From an uncultured Prevotella sp. (GTDB lineage: Bacteria > Bacteroidota > Bacteroidia > Bacteroidales > Bacteroidaceae): a stretch of 60,762 nt of DNA. The stretch lies in NCBI GenBank assembly GCA_944319815.1, contig CALUEX010000013.1, positions 1 through 60,762 of the forward strand, read 5' to 3'. The first letter of the stretch is position 1; each line of letters starts with the position of its first letter. Position numbers and translations under genes: made by a program. Of this stretch, positions 36,178 through 44,928 are shown one piece after another. A model generated the notes under the pieces. That model saw nothing but the letters and a program-made list of their open reading frames with translations, made no database searches and was not told the origin of the DNA.

Positions 36178-36347
36178 AAGGTTGTTATTAATTATCAGGT
36201 TGATATTGGTTTTGGCTGCCTTGGGCTTGCAAGTGCTCTCGCGTAAGGCGTCATTTTTTGTCAATCAGCCTTTTGCCGCAATGCTTTCTGCTCGTTTTTG
36301 CTATGCCATAGTATGTCAGCCGTTTACGTTGTGATGCCGTTTTGTCG

Positions 36348-37247
36348 TTAATTGGTTTTCAGCTTGTTCTGGAAGTAATTTCTTAGTGCGTTAGCGAGAA
36401 GGTTCACTAATAATATTATTACCACCAGCACGAGTGCTGTGCCGTAAGCTATCGGTATTTGTTTCTCCATGTCAGTGCCGCTGGTGGCAAGTACATAAAG
36501 GTGGTATGGCAAGGCCATACATTGGTCGAAGACGCTTTGCGGAAGTTGCGGCAGGAAGTATGCTGCACACGTAAAGAGTATCGGTGCCGTCTCTCCAGAC
36601 ACTCGTCCGAGCGCGAGGATTAGGCCCGTTATGATGTTGGGCATGGCCATCGGCAGTATGACGCGCCTGATTGTCTGTAACTTAGTGGCCCCGAGCGCGA
36701 GGCTGCCCTCGCGGAAACTATCAGGAATAGCTTTCAAGGCCTCCTCTGTAGTACGTATCACGAGCGGCAAGGCAAGCAGCCCCAACGTTAATGAACCAGC
36801 CAGTATGCTGTCGCCGAAACCAAAGAAGTTCACGAAAAGGGACATTCCGAATAGTCCGAAAACTATTGATGGTATGCCTGCCAGGTTGTTCGTCATCATG
36901 CGTATGAAGCGTATTACGCGCCCGCTCTTTGCGTATTCATGCATATATATGCCGCTCATTATGCCTAAAGGAAAGGCAAAAAGAGCACTGCCAAGCATGA
37001 GGTAGAACGTGCCGACGATAGCTGGCCAGATGCCTCCGCCCTTCATTCCGTCGGTGGGAGGTGTGGTGATGAAGTCCCAGTTTACAACTTTTGCGCCTTT
37101 TATTATTATGAATGCAAGTATGATGAACAGCACCGTAACTATTACTCCGCTAAGTATGCGGAACAGCCCAAAGGCGATTTTTTCCTTTATTATCTTGCTG
37201 CGGTGGTTCCCTTCCCTAAGTATTCTTTCATTATCCATTGTCGTCAT
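36348..37247 (-). CDS. pstA: Phosphate ABC transporter permease PstA
   Basis: About 299 residues, six membrane helices, with the binding-protein-dependent transport EAA region visible as ALKAIPDSFREGSLALGATKLQTIRRVILPMAMPNIITG. The conserved SGIYMHEYAKSGR loop is typical of PstA. The ATG at 37247 leaves a 13-bp gap to pstC; the open frame continues upstream into pstC. It pairs with PstC to form the membrane channel. Confidence 0.95.
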   Translation of the reverse strand: MTTMDNERILREGNHRSKIIKEKIAFGLFRILSGVIVTVLFIILAFIIIKGAKVVNWDFITTPPTDGMKGGGIWPAIVGTFYLMLGSALFAFPLGIMSGIYMHEYAKSGRVIRFIRMMTNNLAGIPSIVFGLFGMSLFVNFFGFGDSILAGSLTLGLLALPLVIRTTEEALKAIPDSFREGSLALGATKLQTIRRVILPMAMPNIITGLILALGRVSGETAPILFTCAAYFLPQLPQSVFDQCMALPYHLYVLATSGTDMEKQIPIAYGTALVLVVIILLVNLLANALRNYFQNKLKTN

Positions 37248-37260
37248 TTGTTTAAAACCG

Positions 37261-38448
37261 TTACTTTTTGTTTTTCGCAGATATGTATTCAACGCTCGAA
37301 TTGATAATCAATGTTATGAAGAAAAGCACTACGCCGAGCAGGAAGAGCGACTGGTAGTGAGGTCCGCCGGCAGGAGCTTCTCCTAATTCGGCTGCAATCG
37401 TTGCCGGTATTGTTCGTAGTGGGTCGGTTATCGAGAGTGGAATTACTGCAGCGTTGCCTGTTACCATTAACACTGCCATTGTCTCGCCGAATGCACGGCC
37501 GATGCCAAGCACGACGGCGGAGGTTATGCCGGAGATGGAGTAGGGCATCACTACTTTGTATATTGTTTGCCATTTCGAGGCACCCAAGGCAAGGCTTGCC
37601 TCACGCTGTGAGCGCGGGCAGTTGAGCATTGCGTCCTGGCTGACGGTAATAATTGTCGGCAATGCCATGATTGCAAGCACAAGCGCACCGGCCAGGCCGC
37701 TTTCGCCAACCGGCAGCCCGAAGACGTCCTGTAGCAACGGCACTATCACTATCAAGCCAAAGAAACCGTAGACTACGGACGGAATGCCGTTAAGTAGCTC
37801 GATAACGGGTTTCAGTATCTTGCGCATTCGTTCGCTCGCGACCTCTGACATATATATTGATACGGCAAGGCCAAACGGCAAGGCGAACAGTATGGCGAAC
37901 ACAGTTACCCATACGGTGCCGAGCACAAGTGGCACGAAACCGAACTGTGCGGCAGGCGTGGCTGTAGGGAACCATTCATTGCCGAAGAAGACTTCAGACA
38001 TTGAAATGCGGTGTTCCTTCAGTTGCTTTACGGCTTTATTGTCCTTGACAAAAGTCTCCGGCACGAACGCAATGATACCAGAGTTACCCTTTACGAGCGT
38101 TTCTATGCATTTGCCTGCATTCTCGTAGTTTGCGCCAAGTTGTTCTTCGGTGAAGTATTCACCCATTTCGTCAAACCTGAATACAGTGATTTTCTCGTTG
38201 CTGCCCCCGACTTCTTTCCAGTTGGTTACGTCCTCGTCGAATATTTCCTTTATCTCCTTTGCGTCGAGTTCGTCAACAGGGTTGCTTTGATTGACTACAA
38301 GCGTATACCCTTCCTCTATTGTCTTTTGCGAAAAAAGGCCGAACCCCTCAGAGAAAAGGAACAGCACGATGAGCAGTATTATTACGCTCGTCAGGAATCC
38401 GCTGCACGTTATTATTCCTGTGACAATCTTCTCAAGAAATTTTTTCAT
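37261..38448 (-). CDS. pstC: Phosphate ABC transporter permease PstC with a PstS-like insert
   Basis: 395 residues, about 80 longer than usual. After a first helix (about 10-35) comes a soluble segment, residues 41-165, that resembles part of a phosphate-binding protein: NQSNPVDEL, IFDEDVTNW and GNSGIIAFVPETFV parallel NPSNPITHL, IFRGKVTNW and QTRGAIGYVGMAYV of PstS encoded at 38636. Then follow the permease helices with the EAA loop SQREASLALGASKWQTIYKV. The insert would face the periplasm. The gene is divergent from pstS across a long inverted repeat. Confidence 0.95.
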   Translation of the reverse strand: MKKFLEKIVTGIITCSGFLTSVIILLIVLFLFSEGFGLFSQKTIEEGYTLVVNQSNPVDELDAKEIKEIFDEDVTNWKEVGGSNEKITVFRFDEMGEYFTEEQLGANYENAGKCIETLVKGNSGIIAFVPETFVKDNKAVKQLKEHRISMSEVFFGNEWFPTATPAAQFGFVPLVLGTVWVTVFAILFALPFGLAVSIYMSEVASERMRKILKPVIELLNGIPSVVYGFFGLIVIVPLLQDVFGLPVGESGLAGALVLAIMALPTIITVSQDAMLNCPRSQREASLALGASKWQTIYKVVMPYSISGITSAVVLGIGRAFGETMAVLMVTGNAAVIPLSITDPLRTIPATIAAELGEAPAGGPHYQSLFLLGVVLFFITLIINSSVEYISAKNKK

Positions 38449-38509
38449 GTCGTTTTACGGTTTTTCTTTATTACGACCGCAAAAGTATCTTTTACTCGTT
38501 AACGGGGCG

Positions 38510-38579
38510 TTACATACATATTACATTCAGGTTACAGTGGCTATGCCGGCACTGTTGTTACCTGAATGTAATATGTATG
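38510..38579. promoter_or_regulatory. Pho-box-like inverted repeat between divergent pstC and pstS
   Basis: A perfect 20-bp inverted repeat (catacatattacattcaggt at 38513-38532; complement 38560-38579) with an inner acagtg/cactgt. On the left arm ttaca occurs three times at 11-bp intervals (38510, 38521, 38532), the period expected for an OmpR/PhoB-type response regulator. The mirror arm offers the same sites toward pstC. This is probably the phosphate-starvation control region for both transcripts. Confidence 0.7.
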
Positions 38580-38635
38580 CAATCCCAATGAAAACGCGAA
38601 GCTGTTATTTCGCGGTTGAAAAATAACTTAACGAT

Positions 38636-39484
38636 ATGATGAAGCAGATGAGAACATTAAGAATTGTCGTTTTCGCCATTACCGTGCTGGCATCTCTTAA
38701 CGTTGCAGGACAGAAAATCAAGGGCAGCGACACAGTGCTTCCGGTGTCACAGGAAGGCGCGGAAATGTATATGAAGCAGCATAAAGGAGCGCGCGTAACC
38801 GTTACAGGTGGAGGGTCGGGTGTCGGCATTTCAGCCCTGCTCGACGGAACAACGGACATAGCAATGGCTTCCCGCTCTATAAAGTTTGGCGAGAAGATGA
38901 AATTGGGCAAGGCCGGCAAAAAGCTAAAGGAGGCCGTAATTGCATACGATGCACTCGCCGTAATCGTCAATCCGTCAAATCCTATAACTCACTTGACACG
39001 TGCGCAGCTTGAGGCCATATTCCGCGGTAAGGTTACTAATTGGAACCAGGTGACCGACTATGTTACAGGACGGCGCGGCCCTGACCTCAAGATAATAGTG
39101 TATTCGCGCGAGACTTCGTCAGGAACATACGAGTTTTTCAAGACAAGCGTTTTGCACGAGAAGAATTATATGGCCGGAGTCCTTTCAATGCCGGCTACAG
39201 GAGCCGTAATCCAATCGGTCAGCCAAACGCGCGGGGCAATAGGTTATGTAGGTATGGCATACGTTAACAGCCACGTGAAAGCCTTGAAGGTGTCGTATGA
39301 CGGCAAGCGTTTCGTTTATCCGACAATGGCAAACGGCCGCAACCATACATACCCTATAATTCGTGAACTCTATTATTATTATACGGCAGACAAGGCTTCC
39401 GTGGTTGAGCCGTTCATTCGCTTCCTTCTCTCGGAGGAAGGGCAGCAGATAGTAATGGACAGCGGATACGTACCTGCAAAGTAG
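38636..39484 (+). CDS. pstS: Phosphate-binding periplasmic protein PstS
   Basis: A 282-residue phosphate receptor with an N-terminal signal (MRTLRIVVFAITVLASLNVAGQ) and type II binding-protein fold. Ligand-loop motifs are GSDTVLP near residue 30, TGGGSGVGISALLDG, DIAMASRSI, and SRETSSGTYEFFK near 160. It lacks a lipobox, so it should be free in the periplasm. ATG codons at 38636, 38639 and 38648 are all possible; the last directly precedes the signal. It is transcribed away from pstC, pstA, pstB and phoU under the shared inverted repeat. Confidence 0.95.
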   Translation: MMKQMRTLRIVVFAITVLASLNVAGQKIKGSDTVLPVSQEGAEMYMKQHKGARVTVTGGGSGVGISALLDGTTDIAMASRSIKFGEKMKLGKAGKKLKEAVIAYDALAVIVNPSNPITHLTRAQLEAIFRGKVTNWNQVTDYVTGRRGPDLKIIVYSRETSSGTYEFFKTSVLHEKNYMAGVLSMPATGAVIQSVSQTRGAIGYVGMAYVNSHVKALKVSYDGKRFVYPTMANGRNHTYPIIRELYYYYTADKASVVEPFIRFLLSEEGQQIVMDSGYVPAK

Positions 39485-39872
39485 CATAGTCTTTTTTCCA
39501 GCCGTTTCAATAAATCAATGCGCAAGCGCCATCTTTCGTGAATGGTACTTGCGCGTTTTTGTATTGAAAATGTATGGCAGGTTAATGTACGCCATACGTT
39601 GATTCTTAAAAATGCCCGTTGGCGGATTTATTTGTGCCTCCATTGTGGCAAATGCTTACGGCTTGTTGTGTTTCGGAGGTTTTTGTTTACAGTTTCCACT
39701 TGCTTTCGGCAAGTTTGCAAGAGGTGTCCTTTTACAGTGCAAAAGGACACCTTTCAAAAGGCGGAAAGCCATGTCTTGTATGCTGAAAGAACACCATTGG
39801 AAATTGTAAACATAGCCGTACCGCTTCAAAAACTTTCGCCAACGTATGTTTATATGTGATTTGTTCCCTTTC
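39485..39872. other. Intergenic region after pstS
   Basis: No gene is supported. The part near 39719-39755 is an R1 hairpin, and the frame through it encodes the CKRCPF-type peptide of that repeat. The rest shows no recognisable signal apart from short A/T-rich tracts. Confidence 0.5.
39719..39755. repeat. 37-nt hairpin repeat (R1), copy F
   Basis: Perfect 12-bp core (aggtgtcctttt at 39722-39733; complement 39741-39752) around loop acagtgc, extended by one A-T and one G-T pair. A position-for-position equivalent of copies B to E and H. Confidence 0.8.
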
Positions 39873-40018
39873 TTATAGTTTTATTTCTGTCCTTTGTATG
39901 CCTTGCGCTTCAGGCAGTTTTACGTTTCGTATCTTCTTTCCTGCTTCGAAATTCCACGTTATGCTGAACTGTATGTCCTGCAAGGCGCGCCGGTCATGTA
40001 TGAAAACAACTAAAAAAC
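39873..40018 (-). pseudogene. C-terminal remnant of an outer-membrane beta-barrel protein
   Basis: On the minus strand about 38 residues ending in a stop codon read as the last strand and tail of a Bacteroidota outer-membrane beta-barrel protein: RRALQDIQFSITWNF, then EAGKKIRNVKLPEAQGIQR. The aromatic ...WNF ending is typical of such C-termini. The frame is cut at 40019 by the MITE-like element, and no matching upstream part exists beyond it, since a terminator for the next gene follows. The rest of the gene has been lost. Confidence 0.55.
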
Positions 40019-40273
40019 ACGTTAGTTCGGTATAAGCAACCAGCCTTTGCCTGGTCATGTTTTTTTGTCTTGCGGTATAAAGTTTACGCTGACCCTGCTG
40101 TAAAAATATAGGGCATCATCACCGGGAATAATATCTATCCACGGGTAGAGACGCTCCGACCGAGCATCTCTACCCGTGGATGGCAACATGGCGGAGAACA
40201 AATGCCGTGTTTTATCGGATTTCATGGGACGGAAGCCATGAATGTAATGCAGCAGATTATGCCGAACTAACGT
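40019..40273. mobile_element. Candidate 255-bp MITE with IS982-type ends
   Basis: Perfect 12-bp terminal repeats (acgttagttcgg at 40019-40030; complement 40262-40273), extendable to 16 of 17, match the ends of the IS982 element at 363-1389 except for one base. Flanks taaaaaac (left) and taaaaaaac (right) look like a near-perfect target duplication. Inside, 40137-40181 forms a 15-bp perfect stem plus four more pairs. No transposase frame is present, so it would rely on an IS982-type enzyme in trans. Confidence 0.68.
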
Positions 40274-40281
40274 TAAAAAAA

Positions 40282-40333
40282 CGGGTGCAGACAGGCTCGT
40301 GGGGATTGTCGCCCCGACGCTTGTCTGCACCCG
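40282..40333 (-). terminator. Terminator of the GH3 gene
   Basis: Arms cgggtgcagaca and tgtctgcacccg with an inner gggg/cccc hairpin, located just after the GH3 stop codon on the minus strand. Confidence 0.85.
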
Positions 40334-40359
40334 CTAATGTGCGTCCGTAACAGTTGTTA

Positions 40360-42936
40360 TTATCGTTTTACGGTCAGTTTCTTGAGGTCTTTGTCTATGC
40401 TTGACGTGCCAACGAGTATTTCATACGTGCCGGGTGACACGCGCATGGTGTTCGTCTCGGCGTCCCACCACTCGAAGGCGGAGGCCGGGAAGTCTATTGT
40501 CACGGCTTTTGTTTCGCCGGCTTTAAGTTCAACACGTGTGAAACCGCGCAGTGTCTTTACAGGGCCGTCGGTGTCGGCTGGGTTGCGCAGGTATGCCTGT
40601 ACGGTTTCCACGCCGTCGCGGTTGCCTGTGTTTGTCACATCGATTGTGATTTTTCCAGTGGCGGCATCGTATGAAGGTTCGCCCGTCGTGAATGTGGTAT
40701 AGCTAAGGCCGTAGCCGAAGGGATAGAGCGGTTGGCCGCGGAAGTAGCGGTAGGTGCGCCCCTCCATGCGGTAGTTGTCAAACGGTGGCAGCTGGCTGTC
40801 GTCCTTGTAGAACGTCACGGGCAGCTTGCCGCCGGGGTTGTAGTCGCCGAATAGCACGTCGGCCACGGCGTGTCCGCCTTGTTCACCGGGATACCATGCT
40901 TGCAGGATGGCGTCGCACGTCTCGGTTTCGGGTGTCAACGCCACGGCACTGCCGCTGCAGTTGACGAACACGACCTTCTTGCCGGCCTCGTGCAATGCCT
41001 TCAGTATTTCGCGCTGCGGCGCCGGCAGCTCAATGCTTGTGCGGTCTCCGTTGTCAAAGCCGGGTACGTTCACCTTGGCTTCCTCGCGCTCGTATTCGGG
41101 CGAAATGCCACCGACGAATATTACGGTCTCGGCGTCGCGCGCCCTTTCCACTATCCTGTTTGGCGTTACGTTGTTGATTGACGCCAAGTCGAAGTTCAGC
41201 GTCGCACCGCCTGTCAGTTGCATATAGTCTATTTGTATGTCATATTTCTGCCCTTTCTTTACGTTAAACTCTTTTTGCGACGTGCGCACGGTGCTGGCTT
41301 TCCACCTTTCGGCGATTGTGTCACCGTTGACGATTAGGCGGAAGCCGTCGTCGTTAATATACGCTGCGTTGAGCTTGCCGTCATTCTTGGCGATAAACGA
41401 ACCGTTGAAACTTGCCGTAAAGTTGGTCAGGTTTACGCCCGGGGCAAACTCCGTGTTGCCGCCGTTGTCAAAGTGCAGAGTATGCGTGTAAGTGGTTTCG
41501 TGCACGGGCTTGCCTTCCATCTTGGTGTTGTTCCAGAAGCGTGCGCGCAACCCCGGCTTGCCATCGGGCGTGCGCAGTTCGGGAAAGATGCTTACGCTCT
41601 CGCTCATGCTGGCCACCTCGCAGCCCTTGGTGTACCTGACGTCTTGCCCTAATTTGGCCTGTATGCCTTCAAGCACGGTGACTGAGTGGCTCGGCTGCCC
41701 GTAGTATATGCCCCACAGCATCACGGAGTCGGCAGCGTTAGGGCCGATAACCATGAGCTTGCTTGCATCCTTCTCAAGCGGCAGTATGTTGCCCTTGTTT
41801 TGCAGGAGCACCATCTGTTCGCGTGCCATCTGCAAGGCTAAGGCCTTGTGCTCCTTGCTTGCTATTACGCTTTCAGGTATGCGAGTCCACGGTACGAGCG
41901 AGTCGGGGTCGAAGTCACCAAGCTCGAAACGCGCCTCAAGTAGCCGCACAACGCTCTTGTCTATCTGTTCTTCGGTTATTTGTCCGGCCTTCACTGCGTC
42001 GGGCAAATGGCGGTATTCGCTGCCGCATTCAACGTCAGTGCCGCTCATTACGGCCTTGGCCGATGCCTCGGCAGCGGCCTTGGATACGCCGTGTGCGCCA
42101 GGTTCCCAGAAGTCGCTGATAGCTCCGCAGTCGCTTACGACAAGTCCCTTGAAGCCCCATTCGTCACGCAATATTTGCTGTAACAGGCGGTTACTACCGC
42201 AACACGGGTCGCCGTCAACACGCTGGTATGCGCACATAACCTCCTTGACGCCACCTTTCTGCACCAGTTCCTTGAACGCCGGCAGGTAAGTCTCCCACAG
42301 GTCGCGTGGCGGCAAGTCCTCTATGTTGAAGCTGTGGCGCGTCTTTTCCGGGCCGCTATGCACGGCAAAGTGCTTCGCACAGGCATACAGCTTCATGTAT
42401 TTCCCGTCGGCAGGGCCTTGCAGTCCGCGCACAACGGCCAGTCCCATGCGTGAGTTCATGTACGGGTCTTCGCCATAGGTCTCCTGTCCGCGCCCCCATC
42501 GTGGGTCGCGGAATATGTTTATGTTGGGCGTCCAGAACGAAAGTCCCTGGTATGTCTTCACGCTTCCGGTGCGCTTTTGTGCCGTGTTCTTGGCACGGGC
42601 CTCGTCACTTACGGCGGTGAATATGCGCTCAAGTAGTGCGTCATCGAACGATGCGGCCATGCCGATACACGAGGGGAACACCGTGCTTACGCCGTTGCGC
42701 CCTACGCCGTGCAGCGCTTCGCTCCACCATGCAAACTCCGGGATGCCCAGCCGAGGTATGGCTTTCGACTTATCCATCATCACCGTAGCCTTTTCTTCCA
42801 ACGTCATGCGCGAGCACAGGTCAACGGCGCGCTCGTGGGCCGACAGCTCCGGGTTTTGGTATGGCAGCATCTGTGCCATTGTGCTTGTAGCGCAGACAAG
42901 GGCCAAGGCTGCCAAATAGGTCCTTCTTTTTTTCAT
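40360..42936 (-). CDS. Exported GH3 glycoside hydrolase, beta-xylosidase/beta-glucosidase type
   Basis: An 858-residue enzyme with a signal peptide (residues 1-21, ending TMAQ). The GH3 N-terminal barrel carries WWSEALHGVGR near 72, DPRWGRGQETYGEDP near 145, KHFAVHSG near 188 and the nucleophile Asp269 in GLVVSDCGAISDF. The second GH3 domain is interrupted by a PA14-like module (about 465-610, starting GLRARFWNN), and a fibronectin III-like domain ends the protein (about 785-850). WWSEALHGVGR is commoner in xylosidases than in glucosidases. It probably trims xylan or glucan oligosaccharides in the periplasm. It is monocistronic. Confidence 0.93.
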   Translation of the reverse strand: MKKRRTYLAALALVCATSTMAQMLPYQNPELSAHERAVDLCSRMTLEEKATVMMDKSKAIPRLGIPEFAWWSEALHGVGRNGVSTVFPSCIGMAASFDDALLERIFTAVSDEARAKNTAQKRTGSVKTYQGLSFWTPNINIFRDPRWGRGQETYGEDPYMNSRMGLAVVRGLQGPADGKYMKLYACAKHFAVHSGPEKTRHSFNIEDLPPRDLWETYLPAFKELVQKGGVKEVMCAYQRVDGDPCCGSNRLLQQILRDEWGFKGLVVSDCGAISDFWEPGAHGVSKAAAEASAKAVMSGTDVECGSEYRHLPDAVKAGQITEEQIDKSVVRLLEARFELGDFDPDSLVPWTRIPESVIASKEHKALALQMAREQMVLLQNKGNILPLEKDASKLMVIGPNAADSVMLWGIYYGQPSHSVTVLEGIQAKLGQDVRYTKGCEVASMSESVSIFPELRTPDGKPGLRARFWNNTKMEGKPVHETTYTHTLHFDNGGNTEFAPGVNLTNFTASFNGSFIAKNDGKLNAAYINDDGFRLIVNGDTIAERWKASTVRTSQKEFNVKKGQKYDIQIDYMQLTGGATLNFDLASINNVTPNRIVERARDAETVIFVGGISPEYEREEAKVNVPGFDNGDRTSIELPAPQREILKALHEAGKKVVFVNCSGSAVALTPETETCDAILQAWYPGEQGGHAVADVLFGDYNPGGKLPVTFYKDDSQLPPFDNYRMEGRTYRYFRGQPLYPFGYGLSYTTFTTGEPSYDAATGKITIDVTNTGNRDGVETVQAYLRNPADTDGPVKTLRGFTRVELKAGETKAVTIDFPASAFEWWDAETNTMRVSPGTYEILVGTSSIDKDLKKLTVKR

Positions 42937-43026
42937 TGTTATAGTGGTTGACAGGTTAAGTAAGTTTTTTCGGCTTGTAGATGTATGGTTTGTTTCAGCA
43001 AAGTAGTTGTTTAGTTAAACAAAGAA

Positions 43027-43079
43027 AACCGGCAGACGGGCTTGCAGGGCTTGCTGCCTTGTTAGCTTGTCTGCCGGTT
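43027..43079 (-). terminator. Terminator of pgk
   Basis: Arms aaccggcagac and gtctgccggtt with an interrupted loop, following the pgk stop codon on the minus strand. Confidence 0.75.
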
Positions 43080-43095
43080 AAACAGTCAGGTTGGC

Positions 43096-44343
43096 TTATT
43101 CATTGATAGCTGCCACGCCGGGGAGCACCTTGCCCTCGATGGCCTCAAGCAGCGCACCGCCACCGGTCGAGATGTAAGACACCTTGTCGGCCATGCCGAA
43201 CTTGTTGATGCAAGCCACGGAGTCACCACCGCCGATGAGCGAGAATGCGCCGTTGGCCGTAGCCTCTGCAATGGCGTCTGCAATGGCCTTAGAGCCACCT
43301 ATGAAGTTGTCGAACTCGAACACGCCGGCCGGGCCGTTCCACAAGATGGTCTTTGCGCCCTTGATTGCGTCAGCAAATGCCTTGCGGGTCTCGGGCCCAG
43401 CGTCCAAGCCTTCCCATCCGTCGGGTATGTCGTTGGCCGGGCATACCTGGGTGTTAGCGTCGTTAGAGAAGTCGTCGGCTGCGATGCAGTCGGTTCCGAG
43501 CACGAGGTTCACGCCGTTCTCCTTTGCTTTCTTGATTACGTCGAGAGCCACGTCGAGCTTGTCGTCCTCGCAGATTGACTTGCCGATTTTGCCGCCCTGT
43601 GCCTTGGCGAAGGTGTATGTCATGCCGCCGCAGAGTATAAGGTTGTCAACCTTGCCGAGCAAGTTCTCTATGATGCCGATTTTCGTTGACACCTTAGAGC
43701 CGCCCATGATGGCCGTGAACGGGCGCTTGATGTTGCCGAGCACGTTGTCAACGGCTGTCACTTCCTTCTCCATGAGGTAGCCCAGCATCTTGCTGTCCTT
43801 GTCGAAGTATTCGTCTATTACGGCCGTGGATGCGTGCTTGCGGTGGGCAGTGCCGAAGGCGTCCATCACGTAGCAGTCAGCGTATGAGGCGAGCTTCTTG
43901 GCAAACTCCTGTTGGCGTGCCTTCATCTCTTTCTTTGCCTCGTCGTATTTCGGGTCTTCCTTGTCTATGCCTACGGGCTTGCCCTCCTCCTCGGGATAGA
44001 AGCGCAGGTTCTCAAGCAGCAGGGCCTCGCCCGGCTTCAGGGCTTCAACCTCCTTGTCTGCATTGGCGCAGTCGGGAGCGAACTTCACTTCAACGCCGAG
44101 ATGCTCGGATACGTTCTTGACAATCTGGCTGAGCGAGAGTTTCGGGTTTACCTTGCCTTTAGGCTTGCCCATGTGGCTCATCATGATGACGCTGCCGCCG
44201 TCGGCCAGGATTTTCTTCAGGGTAGGGAGCGCACCGCGTATGCGGGTGTCGTCAGTCACGTTTCCGTTTTCGTCAAGAGGCACGTTGAAGTCAACGCGCA
44301 CGATTGCCTTCTTTCCGGCAAAGTTGAATTGGTCGATTTTCAT
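43096..44343 (-). CDS. pgk: Phosphoglycerate kinase
   Basis: This 415-residue glycolytic kinase converts 1,3-bisphosphoglycerate and ADP to 3-phosphoglycerate and ATP. The N-terminal substrate domain begins [16 protein letters not shown], with [10 protein letters not shown] and [14 protein letters not shown]; the C-terminal nucleotide domain has [38 protein letters not shown] and [13 protein letters not shown]. Length and motifs are standard. It is not linked to other glycolytic genes here. Confidence 0.98.
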   Translation of the reverse strand: MKIDQFNFAGKKAIVRVDFNVPLDENGNVTDDTRIRGALPTLKKILADGGSVIMMSHMGKPKGKVNPKLSLSQIVKNVSEHLGVEVKFAPDCANADKEVEALKPGEALLLENLRFYPEEEGKPVGIDKEDPKYDEAKKEMKARQQEFAKKLASYADCYVMDAFGTAHRKHASTAVIDEYFDKDSKMLGYLMEKEVTAVDNVLGNIKRPFTAIMGGSKVSTKIGIIENLLGKVDNLILCGGMTYTFAKAQGGKIGKSICEDDKLDVALDVIKKAKENGVNLVLGTDCIAADDFSNDANTQVCPANDIPDGWEGLDAGPETRKAFADAIKGAKTILWNGPAGVFEFDNFIGGSKAIADAIAEATANGAFSLIGGGDSVACINKFGMADKVSYISTGGGALLEAIEGKVLPGVAAINE

Positions 44344-44362
44344 TTTACCTTAAAATTTAATT

Positions 44363-44514
44363 AATTCATAATGCACAACCCATAATCCATAATAGTCTGT
44401 CGGCTTGTGACGCCTATCGGAAAATGCCTTGTGCATTGATTATGGCGTATGCCTTGTCAAACCTTGTGCATCAATCCGTGTGTCGGCCTTATTACGCATT
44501 GTGCATTATGAATT
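44363..44514. repeat. 152-bp palindromic segment
   Basis: A perfect 16-bp inverted repeat (aattcataatgcacaa at 44363-44378; complement 44499-44514) encloses several shorter copies of the words ttgtgcat, cataat and gattatgg in both orientations. It is a cluster of small palindromic words, common in intergenic DNA of this group. Confidence 0.65.
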
Positions 44515-44704
44515 ATGCATTGCCTAAGCGAACGCAAAGTTAGCAATTTTAGCCGATAAAAAGCAATGGCGCGGTGATTATTTTATTATTTTTGACGTGT
44601 TTGCAACCGTAATGCAAAGTCAGCTTTGCATTTGGCTTGATTTGTGTGCCCGTAATGCTTGCCTTTAGGCCAGTTGAGCAAGCGTGTCCCGTCCGCCAAT
44701 TTCC

Positions 44705-44741
44705 GATTTATGTCCTTTTGCATTCCGTTTTGCCGTCTTTC
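44705..44741. repeat. Worn 37-nt hairpin repeat (R1), possible copy G
   Basis: The 7-nt loop gcattcc is identical to copy D and the left arm ends in cctttt, but the arms pair poorly. Support comes mainly from the companion module near 44788. Confidence 0.3.
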
Positions 44742-44840
44742 ACGCTGCAATTTGCCGTCTTTTACCTCCCGTTTCATGGCCTTTTATAACACGTTGTGTA
44801 TCAAGAGATTATAACGCGATGCTCGACTGGCAGTCTTGCT

Positions 44841-44856
44841 TATACCGAACTGACGT
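44841..44856. repeat. Solitary IS982-end-like motif
   Basis: tataccgaactgacgt matches the right end of the IS982 element (86-101 and 1374-1389) at 15 of 16 positions, with no transposase and no partner nearby. It could be the scar of an excised or deleted element. Confidence 0.5.
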
Positions 44857-44928
44857 TGATTTAGGGATGGAAAGTGTGCGTTTTCCGCTTATTTTTGCTA
44901 AATTTGCACGTCATAAAGGTATTAGAAA

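Larger units (their letters stand above)
44344..44928. other. Repeat-rich intergenic region between pgk and queC
   Basis: About 585 bp without a gene. It contains a 152-bp palindromic segment (44363-44514), a worn R1-like hairpin near 44705-44741, a taacacgttgtgtatcaag module near 44788 and a solitary IS982-end-like motif at 44841-44856. Nearer queC, the sequence aaatttgcac at about 44900 is a good promoter candidate. Confidence 0.55.
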
